Shown here piece by piece: positions 1-6,480 of a stretch of DNA of 8,611 nt. Below the pieces are notes generated by a model, which saw nothing but the letters and a program-made list of their open reading frames with translations, ran no database searches and had not been told where the DNA came from. Within the stretch, counting starts at the first letter, position 1. Each line of letters begins with the position of its first letter. The DNA lies in assembly GCA_017963715.1 (NCBI GenBank), contig JAGCTK010000231.1, positions 1 to 8,611 of the forward strand, written 5' to 3'. Source of the DNA: Alphaproteobacteria bacterium. Its GTDB lineage: Bacteria; Pseudomonadota; Alphaproteobacteria; RF32; CAG-239. The position numbers and the translations under genes were made by a program.

Positions 1-121
1 GAATCCCGACCGTCGGACAAAGGCCAATGGTCGGCGCTTCCTCCTCAACGGGATGAAACAAAAGCGCACAACCGCTCAACAAACCTGTTAGAGCAACAAC
101 ACAAAATTTATGATACATCAT
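1..121 (-). CDS. Putative lipoprotein, N-terminal part only (runs off left edge)
   Basis: The visible 40 codons start with tandem ATG codons (121-119 and 118-116) and encode a short lipoprotein signal peptide: a basic/polar start (MMYHK), a hydrophobic stretch (residues 7-15) and the lipobox LSGC with the acylated Cys at residue 18. Residue +2 is Ala, so outer-membrane sorting by Lol is expected. The mature part begins with a proline/glutamate-rich linker and reaches a CPTVGI motif at residues 35-40. That resembles the N-terminus of small uncharacterised alphaproteobacterial lipoproteins, a resemblance recalled rather than checked. A GGAG ribosome binding site lies at 127-130, 5 bases from the first ATG and 8 from the second, so the second ATG may be the true start. 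The gene has its own promoter (148-176) and lies 37 bases beyond the RNA methyltransferase stop. Function is unknown. It is too short to have been listed as a long ORF, but the lipobox, RBS and promoter agree. Confidence 0.72.
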   Translation of the reverse strand, partial: MMYHKFCVVALTGLLSGCALLFHPVEEEAPTIGLCPTVGI

Positions 122-147
122 CTTTTCTCCATAAAAAATTTTTTTTG

Positions 148-176
148 ATTATAACGACTTATTTTTGATTTGTAAA
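148..176 (-). promoter_or_regulatory. Near-consensus sigma-70 promoter for the lipoprotein gene
   Basis: Read on the minus strand there is TTTACA (176-171), a 17-base spacer and TATAAT (153-148). The -35 matches consensus at 5 of 6 positions, the -10 at 6 of 6, and the spacer is optimal. The predicted start of transcription near 141 would give a leader of about 20 bases containing the GGAG ribosome binding site. The -35 box and most of the spacer lie inside the last codons of the upstream methyltransferase gene. The lipoprotein can therefore be transcribed independently of that operon, although read-through is also possible because no terminator is seen. Confidence 0.6.
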
Positions 177-1304
177 CAGGGCAACAACCTCGCTGTGTGC
201 AGAATAAACAAACTGGTCCACAACGGTCAGTTTTTTCAAAACATATCCGGCCTCAATCAAAATTTTGGCATCGCGCGCAAACGTATTTAGATTGCAGGAT
301 ACACCTATAATTTTGCGCGGCTTGTCATCTGTTGCAAGCGCGCCCAAACATCTGACTTGTTTGATGGCACCGGCACGCGGCGGATCAAACACAATCAAGT
401 CAAAATCTTTGAGTTCATCCGCCTCAAACGGATATAAAAAAAGATTTTTTTCTTTAATCTCGATGTTATGAATCATATGCGTCCGAACCGATTGTTCTAA
501 ACCGGCCAACAAGGCCTTGTTGATATCGGCCGCCACAACTTTGAGCCCTTGCAATTCTGCCAAAGCATATGAAAATGTGCCGATACCGCAAAACAAATCT
601 GCGGCCAAACCTTTGGTATCACCGGCATATTCGAGCACAAGTTTAATCAGCGCATCTTCGCCCGCCTTTGAGGGTTGCAAAAAATCACCCGGCGCCACAA
701 AAACACGCACACCCTCAATCAAAATAAAAGGTTTGGCTTTTTCGATGATGGTTTCGGTATTTGTTTGGTTGCCGATGCGGTATGAAAAACGAATGATATT
801 CGTATTTTCGGCGACCAAATCTGCAATGAGCATCCTGTGCTCCAATGTCAAACCGAGGTCTGCCTTGAGCACGATATCCAAACCGTTTTCGGCCTCCAAA
901 ATTTCCACCTCGCCATCCTTGACGGATGTTAATGTGATTTTTTTGCCTTTTAATTTTTGGGAGATTTGAACCGCACAAAATAACCTAAGAAAATCGCGTA
1001 AAACAGGTAAAATTCGGTTAAGCGCCGGCGTCAACATCAAACAATGGTCGATATTAACAAGTTGGTGGCTGTGATTTTCGTTAAAGCCGATTTGCACGGC
1101 GTGTTTTTGATATTTAAAACCAAATGTTGCGCGGCGTCTTAAACCGTCGGATATAAAAACGGGCTCATCTAAAATCCCTTCAAGCGAACCGAGATTTTGT
1201 TCCAACACATCATAAGCGGATTTTAATTTTTGTGTGCGATATTCTTCTAAACTCAAATGTCTCAAAAGGCAACCGCCGCAAGTTTGATTGGCCTCACACC
1301 CCAT
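159..1304 (-). CDS. RumA/TrmA-family Fe-S RNA (uracil-C5) methyltransferase, TRAM-less
   Basis: This 381-residue class I SAM-dependent methyltransferase belongs to the family that makes 5-methyluridine in 23S rRNA (RlmC/RlmD) or tRNA (TrmA). The SAM site is DLFCGIG at 236-242. The DPPR motif is at 307-310. The catalytic nucleophile is Cys337 in the SCN motif, and the general-base glutamate is E372 in HSEVV. Cys3, Cys9, Cys12 and Cys88 are spaced 6, 3 and 76, close to the four ligands of the [4Fe-4S] cluster in E. coli RumA (spacing 6, 3, 72). This points to the RlmC/RlmD side rather than TrmA, which lacks the cluster. No TRAM RNA-binding domain precedes the cluster. The protein starts right at it, as in RlmC (about 375 residues), so RNA recognition must come from the central domain. 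The start is fixed by the upstream stop 5 bases away. The RBS (GAGGA) lies in the last codons of the diguanylate cyclase gene, suggesting translational coupling. Whether the target is U747, U1939 or both cannot be read from the sequence. Confidence 0.9.
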   Translation of the reverse strand: MGCEANQTCGGCLLRHLSLEEYRTQKLKSAYDVLEQNLGSLEGILDEPVFISDGLRRRATFGFKYQKHAVQIGFNENHSHQLVNIDHCLMLTPALNRILPVLRDFLRLFCAVQISQKLKGKKITLTSVKDGEVEILEAENGLDIVLKADLGLTLEHRMLIADLVAENTNIIRFSYRIGNQTNTETIIEKAKPFILIEGVRVFVAPGDFLQPSKAGEDALIKLVLEYAGDTKGLAADLFCGIGTFSYALAELQGLKVVAADINKALLAGLEQSVRTHMIHNIEIKEKNLFLYPFEADELKDFDLIVFDPPRAGAIKQVRCLGALATDDKPRKIIGVSCNLNTFARDAKILIEAGYVLKKLTVVDQFVYSAHSEVVALFTNQK

Positions 1305-1309
1305 TTTTT

Positions 1310-2977
1310 TTAATCCTCAATCATACGGTTGGCTTCAATACCGTCCAAAAGCGAAATTTCTTTTTCTTCTTCGCGGGCAAACACGGGATGCGTTTGTTCT
1401 TTTGAAGTCTGCTTTTTTTGCAGTTTTTTCAGCAAATCTTGCGTATAGAGTTCCACACGATTACGGCCGTTTTGTTTGGCCACATACATCGCATCATCGG
1501 CCATTTTAATCATCAAACCGACACTGTCCGAAATACCAGACGGCGCCACACCGATACTGACTGTCCACGATACGGGCGCCCCTTGTTCGCTGTATACCAC
1601 GGCGCCGGCCACGCTTTCTTTAAGGCGCTCGGCCACCATTATCGCAATATCGGCCGTCACCTGATTTAAGAAAATCACAAATTCTTCGCCGCCATAGCGC
1701 GCCACCACATCTTCGGGACGAACCGAACGTTCTAAAATCATGGCGAGTTCCATCAAAACCTTATCACCCGTTTTGTGCCCGAATTTGTCATTGACCTGTT
1801 TGAAGTGGTCCGCATCCACCATCAAAACGGCAAAATTCTGATTTTGGCTGTGTGCCAGCGCAATTTTTTGCGTCACGGTCTTTTCAAAATACCGACGGTT
1901 ATAAATCGAGGTCAAAGGATCGCGGTCGGCTTGGTTTTGAAGCAATTTTTCGCGCTGTTTGCGGTGCGTAATGTCTTGAAACGCGCAATACAAGGCCATA
2001 CTTCCCTGATAATTGATGACATTGGCCGACACCATCAGCCAGAAAGGCGTTTCGCCGATGGAGGTTTTGACCAAAATTTCAAAATCTTGAATTTCCTTTG
2101 TATGTTCCAACTTTTCGAGCAACAATTTGCGATTTTCCGCATCCACAAAAAAGTCTTTGAAATGATAGCGTGAAATTTCCTGCATATTGAGTTCAAAAAG
2201 TTTTAAGGCGTTTTGATTGGCAAAAATCAGCGTATCATCCGTCAATTTTGAAATCACAATCGGAAACGGTGATGATTTGATGATATTGTCGATATTGGCC
2301 TCGAGGGCTTTCATCTTGTCATTTAATTGGTCATTGTCATATTGTTTTGTTTCCATGTGTATCATCAAATACGAGGCCGCCAGCAACATCAACAATATCA
2401 GCGTAAACACAAAAGAATAACTGATGCCCAAAAACAGATAAAGCCCCATCTGTTCCACCAAACCGAAGATGGCAAGCGCCGCACACAGATAGCCCAAATG
2501 ATGCCGCAAATTCGGCTTTGAAATAAAACTCAAAAACACATAAATCAGCCCGATAAACGGCAAAATGGAATCTATAATGAGTTTAAGTTCGGCACTGTTG
2601 GCAATAAATACCGCATACAAACTAAGCAGCAAACCTCCGCTGATAAACCCGAACATCACGCTCATCGACAAACTTTTTTGCAGTAAAATTTCCGATGATG
2701 CCATCACAAACAGCAGGCTTGCCACCAATGTCATCAACAGTTTGACAACATTTAAAATTTCGGATGACACACCGTAAAACACAAACAGTCCGTATTGTTT
2801 TTCAAATGCGGCAGCCAAAAAATAAATCAAAATACCGAAAAACAGTTCATGCATGCCTTTCGATATTTTCTCGCCGACCGTATAACGCACCGTAAAAGCA
2901 AAAAATGCCAACACGGACAATCCGAATACAAATTCAGCAACCCCGTTAAAAAAACTCGAAAACAACATTTTGCACAC
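1310..2977 (-). CDS. Membrane diguanylate cyclase: 7-TM sensor, PAS, GGDEF
   Basis: The 555-residue protein should make cyclic di-GMP from two GTP at the inner membrane. Residues 11-207 hold about seven hydrophobic helices (near 11-33, 44-66, 75-97, 104-126, 134-153, 160-183, 185-207). A short coiled-coil-like stretch (about 208-230) and a PAS domain (about 227-341, ending in the typical FQDITHRKQ) follow. The GGDEF domain spans 350-510. It contains DPLTSIYNRR at 353-362, metal-binding D388 and D390, ND..GH..GD at 396-405, the active loop GGEEF at 429-433, and an intact inhibitory I-site RPED (420-423) exactly five residues before it. The domain thus looks catalytically competent and feedback-inhibited. 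No EAL or HD-GYP domain is present. A 45-residue charged tail (511-555) follows the GGDEF domain. The start is either GTG at 2977 or ATG at 2968, which has a GAG 8 bases upstream; the ATG gives 552 residues. The gene is first in a likely two-gene unit with the RNA methyltransferase. The signal sensed is unknown. Confidence 0.93.
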   Translation of the reverse strand: MCKMLFSSFFNGVAEFVFGLSVLAFFAFTVRYTVGEKISKGMHELFFGILIYFLAAAFEKQYGLFVFYGVSSEILNVVKLLMTLVASLLFVMASSEILLQKSLSMSVMFGFISGGLLLSLYAVFIANSAELKLIIDSILPFIGLIYVFLSFISKPNLRHHLGYLCAALAIFGLVEQMGLYLFLGISYSFVFTLILLMLLAASYLMIHMETKQYDNDQLNDKMKALEANIDNIIKSSPFPIVISKLTDDTLIFANQNALKLFELNMQEISRYHFKDFFVDAENRKLLLEKLEHTKEIQDFEILVKTSIGETPFWLMVSANVINYQGSMALYCAFQDITHRKQREKLLQNQADRDPLTSIYNRRYFEKTVTQKIALAHSQNQNFAVLMVDADHFKQVNDKFGHKTGDKVLMELAMILERSVRPEDVVARYGGEEFVIFLNQVTADIAIMVAERLKESVAGAVVYSEQGAPVSWTVSIGVAPSGISDSVGLMIKMADDAMYVAKQNGRNRVELYTQDLLKKLQKKQTSKEQTHPVFAREEEKEISLLDGIEANRMIED

Positions 2978-3004
2978 TCGCTCAAGGTTTGAAAAACTAA
3001 GCCG

Positions 3005-3013
3005 ATGATAACA
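3005..3013 (-). promoter_or_regulatory. Extended -10 promoter candidate for the cyclase gene
   Basis: On the minus strand the sequence TGTTATCAT forms an extended -10 element: TG, one base, then TATCAT, which matches TATAAT at 5 of 6. Transcription would begin near 2998, giving a leader of about 20 bases before the GTG or 30 before the ATG. No convincing -35 hexamer lies 16-18 bases upstream, which is tolerated by extended -10 promoters. The region is very AT-rich, so chance matches are likely. Confidence 0.35.
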
Positions 3014-3072
3014 AAAATCATTAAAATTTTTATTAAAACAAAAAAAACTGATGCAATATTTTTTTTAGTCTG

Positions 3073-3078
3073 TATAAT
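3073..3078 (+). promoter_or_regulatory. -10 element (TATAAT) for the TM/PH-like membrane protein gene
   Basis: A perfect TATAAT lies 39 bases before the preferred ATG at 3118, placing the transcript start near 3085. No good -35 box is present at the right distance. The best is CTGATG at 3048-3053, with a long 19-base spacer. A second weaker -10 (GATAAT, 3085-3090) follows. The element sits in the 140-base divergent region with the cyclase promoter, so the two genes may share regulation. Confidence 0.4.
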
Positions 3079-3092
3079 GTATCTGATAATAT

Positions 3093-3102
3093 GGTTATAA
3101 CC
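3093..3102. repeat. 10-bp perfect palindrome in the 5' leader of the membrane protein gene
   Basis: The sequence GGTTATAACC reads the same on both strands. It lies just downstream of the predicted transcript start (near 3085) and before the GGAAAAG ribosome binding site, a position where a repressor dimer could act. Ten bases is short enough to be chance in AT-rich DNA, and no second copy was seen in the window. Confidence 0.25.
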
Positions 3103-3117
3103 TTTTTGGAAAAGATA

Positions 3118-4299
3118 ATGAAACAGCATTTTCGTGAGCATTACGGACATAAATTTTATCTTAATACAACAACACTGCCGACCAAGGCAGTCAATCGCTT
3201 TTCGCCCACCATATTGCTGATTGGGTTATTATGCGGGCTTTTGTTTTTTGCCGGCGGATTGGCCTTACTGCTGATTGACCCGGTTGCCGGCACCACCGAT
3301 TTGGATGCCATGGCGTTTTCGGCCGTACCGAAGCCTTATACCTTATTATCGACAACAATGTTTGCTTATGTTTTACTCATTTTGGGCGGCGGTTTGTCCT
3401 TAACCACACTCTTTTTGGATTTACGCCACAAAGTCATTTCATTTGACGGCGACAAAATATCGGTGCGTGATCATCCCTTTATCGGCAGGTCTCACAGTTT
3501 TGAAGAAAAATTGTCCGATTATGCCGGCGTGCGTTTGCGCTTAAAATTCTGCCAATACGGTCTTTTTAACAAAAACAAATTTATCATCGAACTTTATCAC
3601 AAAGACCAGCACAAAATCGTCCCGCTTTATATCAGCACAAATCCCAAAAACGTCCGTCATTTGTGGCGGCAGTATGCGCTTGAATTTGCGTTGCCACCGA
3701 TTCATATTTCGGACAAAGGCATGGTTTCGCACAATGTCTATGATATGGAACGTCCTTATGTCGATGTGGTCAAAAGTTGGCATTTACCGCACAACTTTTT
3801 GACCGGCAAAACGCATTCGCAAAACTTTATTGCCAAACAGCGGCAAGATAAAAAGATGATTAAAATGCCGCATTTTATCTATGATTTCTACAGCAATTTG
3901 AATGTTGCCGTGATGTTGATACTCACCGGTTTACTTGCCTATGCGCTTTACAGTTATCCCGTCATGACAACTTATTTATCCTCTACAATTGTTTGGGTAT
4001 TTTATGCTTTACTGCTCGTTTTGATCGGATACGCTTATATCAATCTTGTCATGCGTGATGTGATGTTGGTGCACAATCAAAAAATCATTATCTTTCGCAA
4101 AATTTTAGGAATTTCATATCAAGACACACTTATTCCCTTTGCCAAACTCAAAGGTATTGATATTTCATACACACCGACAACCGATCGGTATGCGCTCAAT
4201 TTATTAACTGATAAAAACATCGTCACGGTTTTCAACAAATTATCACCTGAAGATTTGCGTTGGATTCGTGGATTTTTGGTCAGAGAGATAAATCAATAA
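3118..4299 (+). CDS. Unrecognised membrane protein, two tandem [2 TM + PH-like] units
   Basis: The 393-residue protein has no family I recognise with confidence. Hydrophobic helices lie near residues 31-53, 76-100, 261-280 and 286-310. Each pair of helices is followed by a beta-rich, probably cytoplasmic domain: 104-192 and 312-393. The two domains align by eye. Each starts with a basic residue and beta strands with the pattern K-I (KISVRDHPFIG against KIIIFRKILG), then a (Y/L).G(V/I) turn, a long strand pair, and a closing helix containing LWRQYALEF or LRWIRGFLV. This layout resembles bacterial PH-domain (bPH, YdbT-like) membrane proteins. A polar linker (about 193-260) joins the halves. The start at 3118 is chosen because GGAAAAG lies just before it; an in-frame ATG at 3091 has no ribosome binding site. 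The gene diverges from the diguanylate cyclase and precedes the yfgM-bamB-der operon. Role unknown; the PH assignment is inference from strand and helix pattern. Confidence 0.8.
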   Translation: MKQHFREHYGHKFYLNTTTLPTKAVNRFSPTILLIGLLCGLLFFAGGLALLLIDPVAGTTDLDAMAFSAVPKPYTLLSTTMFAYVLLILGGGLSLTTLFLDLRHKVISFDGDKISVRDHPFIGRSHSFEEKLSDYAGVRLRLKFCQYGLFNKNKFIIELYHKDQHKIVPLYISTNPKNVRHLWRQYALEFALPPIHISDKGMVSHNVYDMERPYVDVVKSWHLPHNFLTGKTHSQNFIAKQRQDKKMIKMPHFIYDFYSNLNVAVMLILTGLLAYALYSYPVMTTYLSSTIVWVFYALLLVLIGYAYINLVMRDVMLVHNQKIIIFRKILGISYQDTLIPFAKLKGIDISYTPTTDRYALNLLTDKNIVTVFNKLSPEDLRWIRGFLVREINQ

Positions 4300-4305
4300 A
4301 ACAGA

Positions 4306-4333
4306 TTGATAATTTTCAAATTTGTTTTATATT
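4306..4333 (+). promoter_or_regulatory. Sigma-70-like promoter for the TPR/bamB/der operon
   Basis: TTGATA (4306-4311) and TATATT (4328-4333) each match consensus at 5 of 6 positions and are separated by 16 bases. Transcription would start near 4340, leaving about 23 bases of leader with the AAGGA ribosome binding site at 4354-4358. The elements fall in the 63-base gap after the membrane-protein stop. The gap is AT-rich, which raises the chance of a fortuitous match. Confidence 0.5.
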
Positions 4334-4362
4334 AGGTTAAACTGTAATTTAAAAAGGAAAAA

Positions 4363-6471
4363 ATGATGGCAAAACAGCTTCAAAAAAACAAAAAGAATAC
4401 AACAAAACCGGCTGCTTCAAAAGCAAAAACAGCCAAACCGGTTGAAACACAGGTCAAAAAACGCGCCCCGATCGTTGATGATGCTGCCGTTGATGCATTT
4501 ATTATGGAAGTCGATGATGATGTCAAAAACGACAACTTAAAAGCGTTTTTCCAAAAATACGGTTTGTTTATTATCGCATGTGTCATTTTGATTGTGAGTG
4601 CAACTGTCAGTTTTGAAACCATTCAGAATTGGCGCAACAATCAATTTAAGGCCAAGACGGATACTTATCTTGCCGCCACGTCTGCTGCCACCCCCGAGGA
4701 AACTTTGCATGCCCTCGAAAAAATTGCCGCCGGTCGTTTCGGTGTATACAGTGAGTTGGCACGCCTTCAAATTTCGGATATTTTATTTGATATGGGCAAA
4801 GATGAAGATGCACTCAATATGCTTGAATCTTTGGCCACGAATGATGAACTCAATCCGCGCGTGCGTAATTTGGCCGCCGTTAAACTGGCCGCTCGCAAAA
4901 TCGACACGGCATCATTTGATGAAGTTTCGGCCTTATTGACCCCCGTGATTTCGGCTGACGATTCGTGGGCGCCGGTCGCCAAAGAATATTTGGCTTTGGC
5001 CGCCATCCAGGACGGACAAATTGACAAAGCCCGTGAACTTTATGGCGAATTGTTGCAAGACGGCCGCACATCCGATGAATTTCGTGCACGCATTCAAGAT
5101 ATGGTAACGTCGCTTTCGGATATGTCATTGAAAAGGGTTGTTCTTAAAATGTCGCGATTAAAACTTGCGTTAACGGCCTTTTGTGTGCTGAATTTGACGG
5201 CATGCTCTTTATTTTCAAGTCAAAAAACATTGCCTGCCGGTGAACGTGTTGCCGTCATCGAGCCTGCTGTTTTATCAGACAAAGCGGATGTTAAAAGTGC
5301 GGCCATCACACTTTTACCGCCGCAAGATATTTCATCCTGGCCTCAACTCAATTCGAGTGCGGCACACGTTGCCACAAATGTTGAGGTATCTGATGATTTG
5401 CATGAAATGTTCAGTGCTTCGTTTGCGCATGGTTCATCTCGGCGCAACTTTTTGCTGGCGAGACCGATTATTGACAACAATATGGTTTACACGCAAAACG
5501 TCAACGGAGCGGTATATGCCTTTGATATCAAAACCGGAAACGAGGTTTTTCGCCAAGAAATTTTATCTCAAAACAAGTATGATGCCGACAGTTCGTTAAA
5601 CGGTGTCGGTTTGGCCTCGGACGGCAAAAAGATTTATGCTTTAACGGGCTTTGGCACAATTGCGGCCATAGATGCCTTAACGGGTGAAATATCTTGGCGT
5701 CAGGAAATCGGCTCACCGTGTCGCGCGGCACCGACCATCGGCGATCGTAAAGTGTTTATCATCACGATTGACAACAGATTGCTCGCGCTTAATTTAGAAG
5801 ACGGTTCAGAGGTTTGGAACTATTCGATTTCGTCCGAAGATACGGTTTTGGCAGGTGGTGCTTCGGCCGCCTATGATGACAAAACGCAAACACTGGTTGT
5901 TCCCTTTTCAAACGGCGAAATTATGGTTTTCAATGCACGGCTCGGTTATCCGCTTTTTTCGCATAATTTAATCAATTTTGATGATTTGACGGCTGCAACA
6001 AACATTAACGCCGTCAAGGCTTCACCCGTTATTTCGGAACAAACCGTGATTGCCATCGGCAACAATCGGATGATGCTTGCCTTTGACATTAAAAACGGTG
6101 ATATTTTATGGCGACGCGCTTTATCGGGCATTGAAACACCTTTGGTGTATCACGGCACTGTCTACCTTATCACGCAAGATGAGCGTTTAATAGCGCTTGA
6201 CTTAAAAGACGGGTCAACTTTGTGGCAGGTTTCGCCTTTGTCCGACCTTAAGGCAAGTGAGCGCGCCAAACACACGATGTATGGTCCGATTATGGTATCC
6301 AATCGCTTGATAGTGACCGATGCCGAAGGTGTGATTTATGCTTTCAACCCTAAAAACGGCGCATTGGATCACAGAATTAAAACAAAGCAGGGTATGCCTT
6401 TTGCGCCGATTGCCGCGCTCAAGACATTGGTTGTGCCGACCAACAATGCGGACCTCATTTTTTATCGATAG
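4363..6471 (+). CDS. In-frame TPR (YfgM-like) + BamB outer-membrane assembly lipoprotein
   Basis: One 702-codon frame carries two proteins that are normally separate neighbours. Residues 1-34 are a Lys/Ala-rich cytoplasmic tail, 67-86 a single membrane anchor, and about 90-250 a helical, TPR-like periplasmic region as in YfgM/TPR_21 proteins. These associate with SecYEG and periplasmic chaperones in E. coli. From M263 there is a complete lipoprotein signal ending in LTAC (acylated Cys281). About seven PQQ-type beta-propeller blades follow, with repeated patterns such as AFDIKTGNEVF, AIDALTGEISW, ALNLEDGSEVW and ALDLKDGSTLW. These mark BamB, the scaffold lipoprotein of the BAM complex that inserts beta-barrel proteins into the outer membrane. 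The BamB part alone is 440 residues. ATG at 4363 or 4366 starts the frame; AAGGA at 4354-4358 fits the second better (7 bases). No stop separates the halves. As a single chain the topology is awkward, so separate initiation of BamB at 5149 is likely. der follows 9 bases after the TAG stop. BamB identity is strong; YfgM-like is good; true fusion is uncertain. Confidence 0.88.
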   Translation: MMAKQLQKNKKNTTKPAASKAKTAKPVETQVKKRAPIVDDAAVDAFIMEVDDDVKNDNLKAFFQKYGLFIIACVILIVSATVSFETIQNWRNNQFKAKTDTYLAATSAATPEETLHALEKIAAGRFGVYSELARLQISDILFDMGKDEDALNMLESLATNDELNPRVRNLAAVKLAARKIDTASFDEVSALLTPVISADDSWAPVAKEYLALAAIQDGQIDKARELYGELLQDGRTSDEFRARIQDMVTSLSDMSLKRVVLKMSRLKLALTAFCVLNLTACSLFSSQKTLPAGERVAVIEPAVLSDKADVKSAAITLLPPQDISSWPQLNSSAAHVATNVEVSDDLHEMFSASFAHGSSRRNFLLARPIIDNNMVYTQNVNGAVYAFDIKTGNEVFRQEILSQNKYDADSSLNGVGLASDGKKIYALTGFGTIAAIDALTGEISWRQEIGSPCRAAPTIGDRKVFIITIDNRLLALNLEDGSEVWNYSISSEDTVLAGGASAAYDDKTQTLVVPFSNGEIMVFNARLGYPLFSHNLINFDDLTAATNINAVKASPVISEQTVIAIGNNRMMLAFDIKNGDILWRRALSGIETPLVYHGTVYLITQDERLIALDLKDGSTLWQVSPLSDLKASERAKHTMYGPIMVSNRLIVTDAEGVIYAFNPKNGALDHRIKTKQGMPFAPIAALKTLVVPTNNADLIFYR
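5131..5205 (+). other. bamB: Internal ribosome binding site, start and lipobox of bamB
   Basis: AAAAGGG (5131-5137) lies 11 bases before the in-frame ATG at 5149. That ATG opens a textbook lipoprotein signal peptide: MSRLK basic start, hydrophobic core, and LTAC with its Cys codon at 5203-5205 and Ser at +2. If ribosomes start here, a normal 440-residue BamB precursor (5149-6471) is made without the TPR part. The spacing is a little long but usable. An alternative in-frame ATG at 5122 lacks a ribosome binding site. The presence of an intact export and lipidation signal in the middle of a frame argues that this start is used. Confidence 0.6.
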
Positions 6472-6480
6472 AGGCAAAAG

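Noticed and set aside
517..969. Plus-strand 150-codon open frame inside the methyltransferase gene
   Set aside because: It lies wholly antisense to a gene with full catalytic motifs, has no RBS or recognisable domain, and is best explained as a shadow frame.
3091..3117. Upstream ATG at 3091 as start of the membrane protein
   Set aside because: No ribosome binding site precedes it and it would overlap the predicted leader; GGAAAAG lies correctly before the ATG at 3118.
2827..3150. Minus-strand 107-codon frame spanning the divergent region
   Set aside because: It overlaps the start of the cyclase gene in another frame and the start of the divergent gene, and its cysteine/phenylalanine-rich product resembles no protein.
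4298..4328. AT-rich inverted repeat (AAAACAGATT paired with AATTTGTTTT, arms 4298-4307 and 4319-4328) as a terminator after the membrane-protein gene
   Set aside because: The 10-bp stem has one G-C pair and one G-T wobble, so it is too weak for a typical intrinsic terminator, and it overlaps the better-supported promoter.
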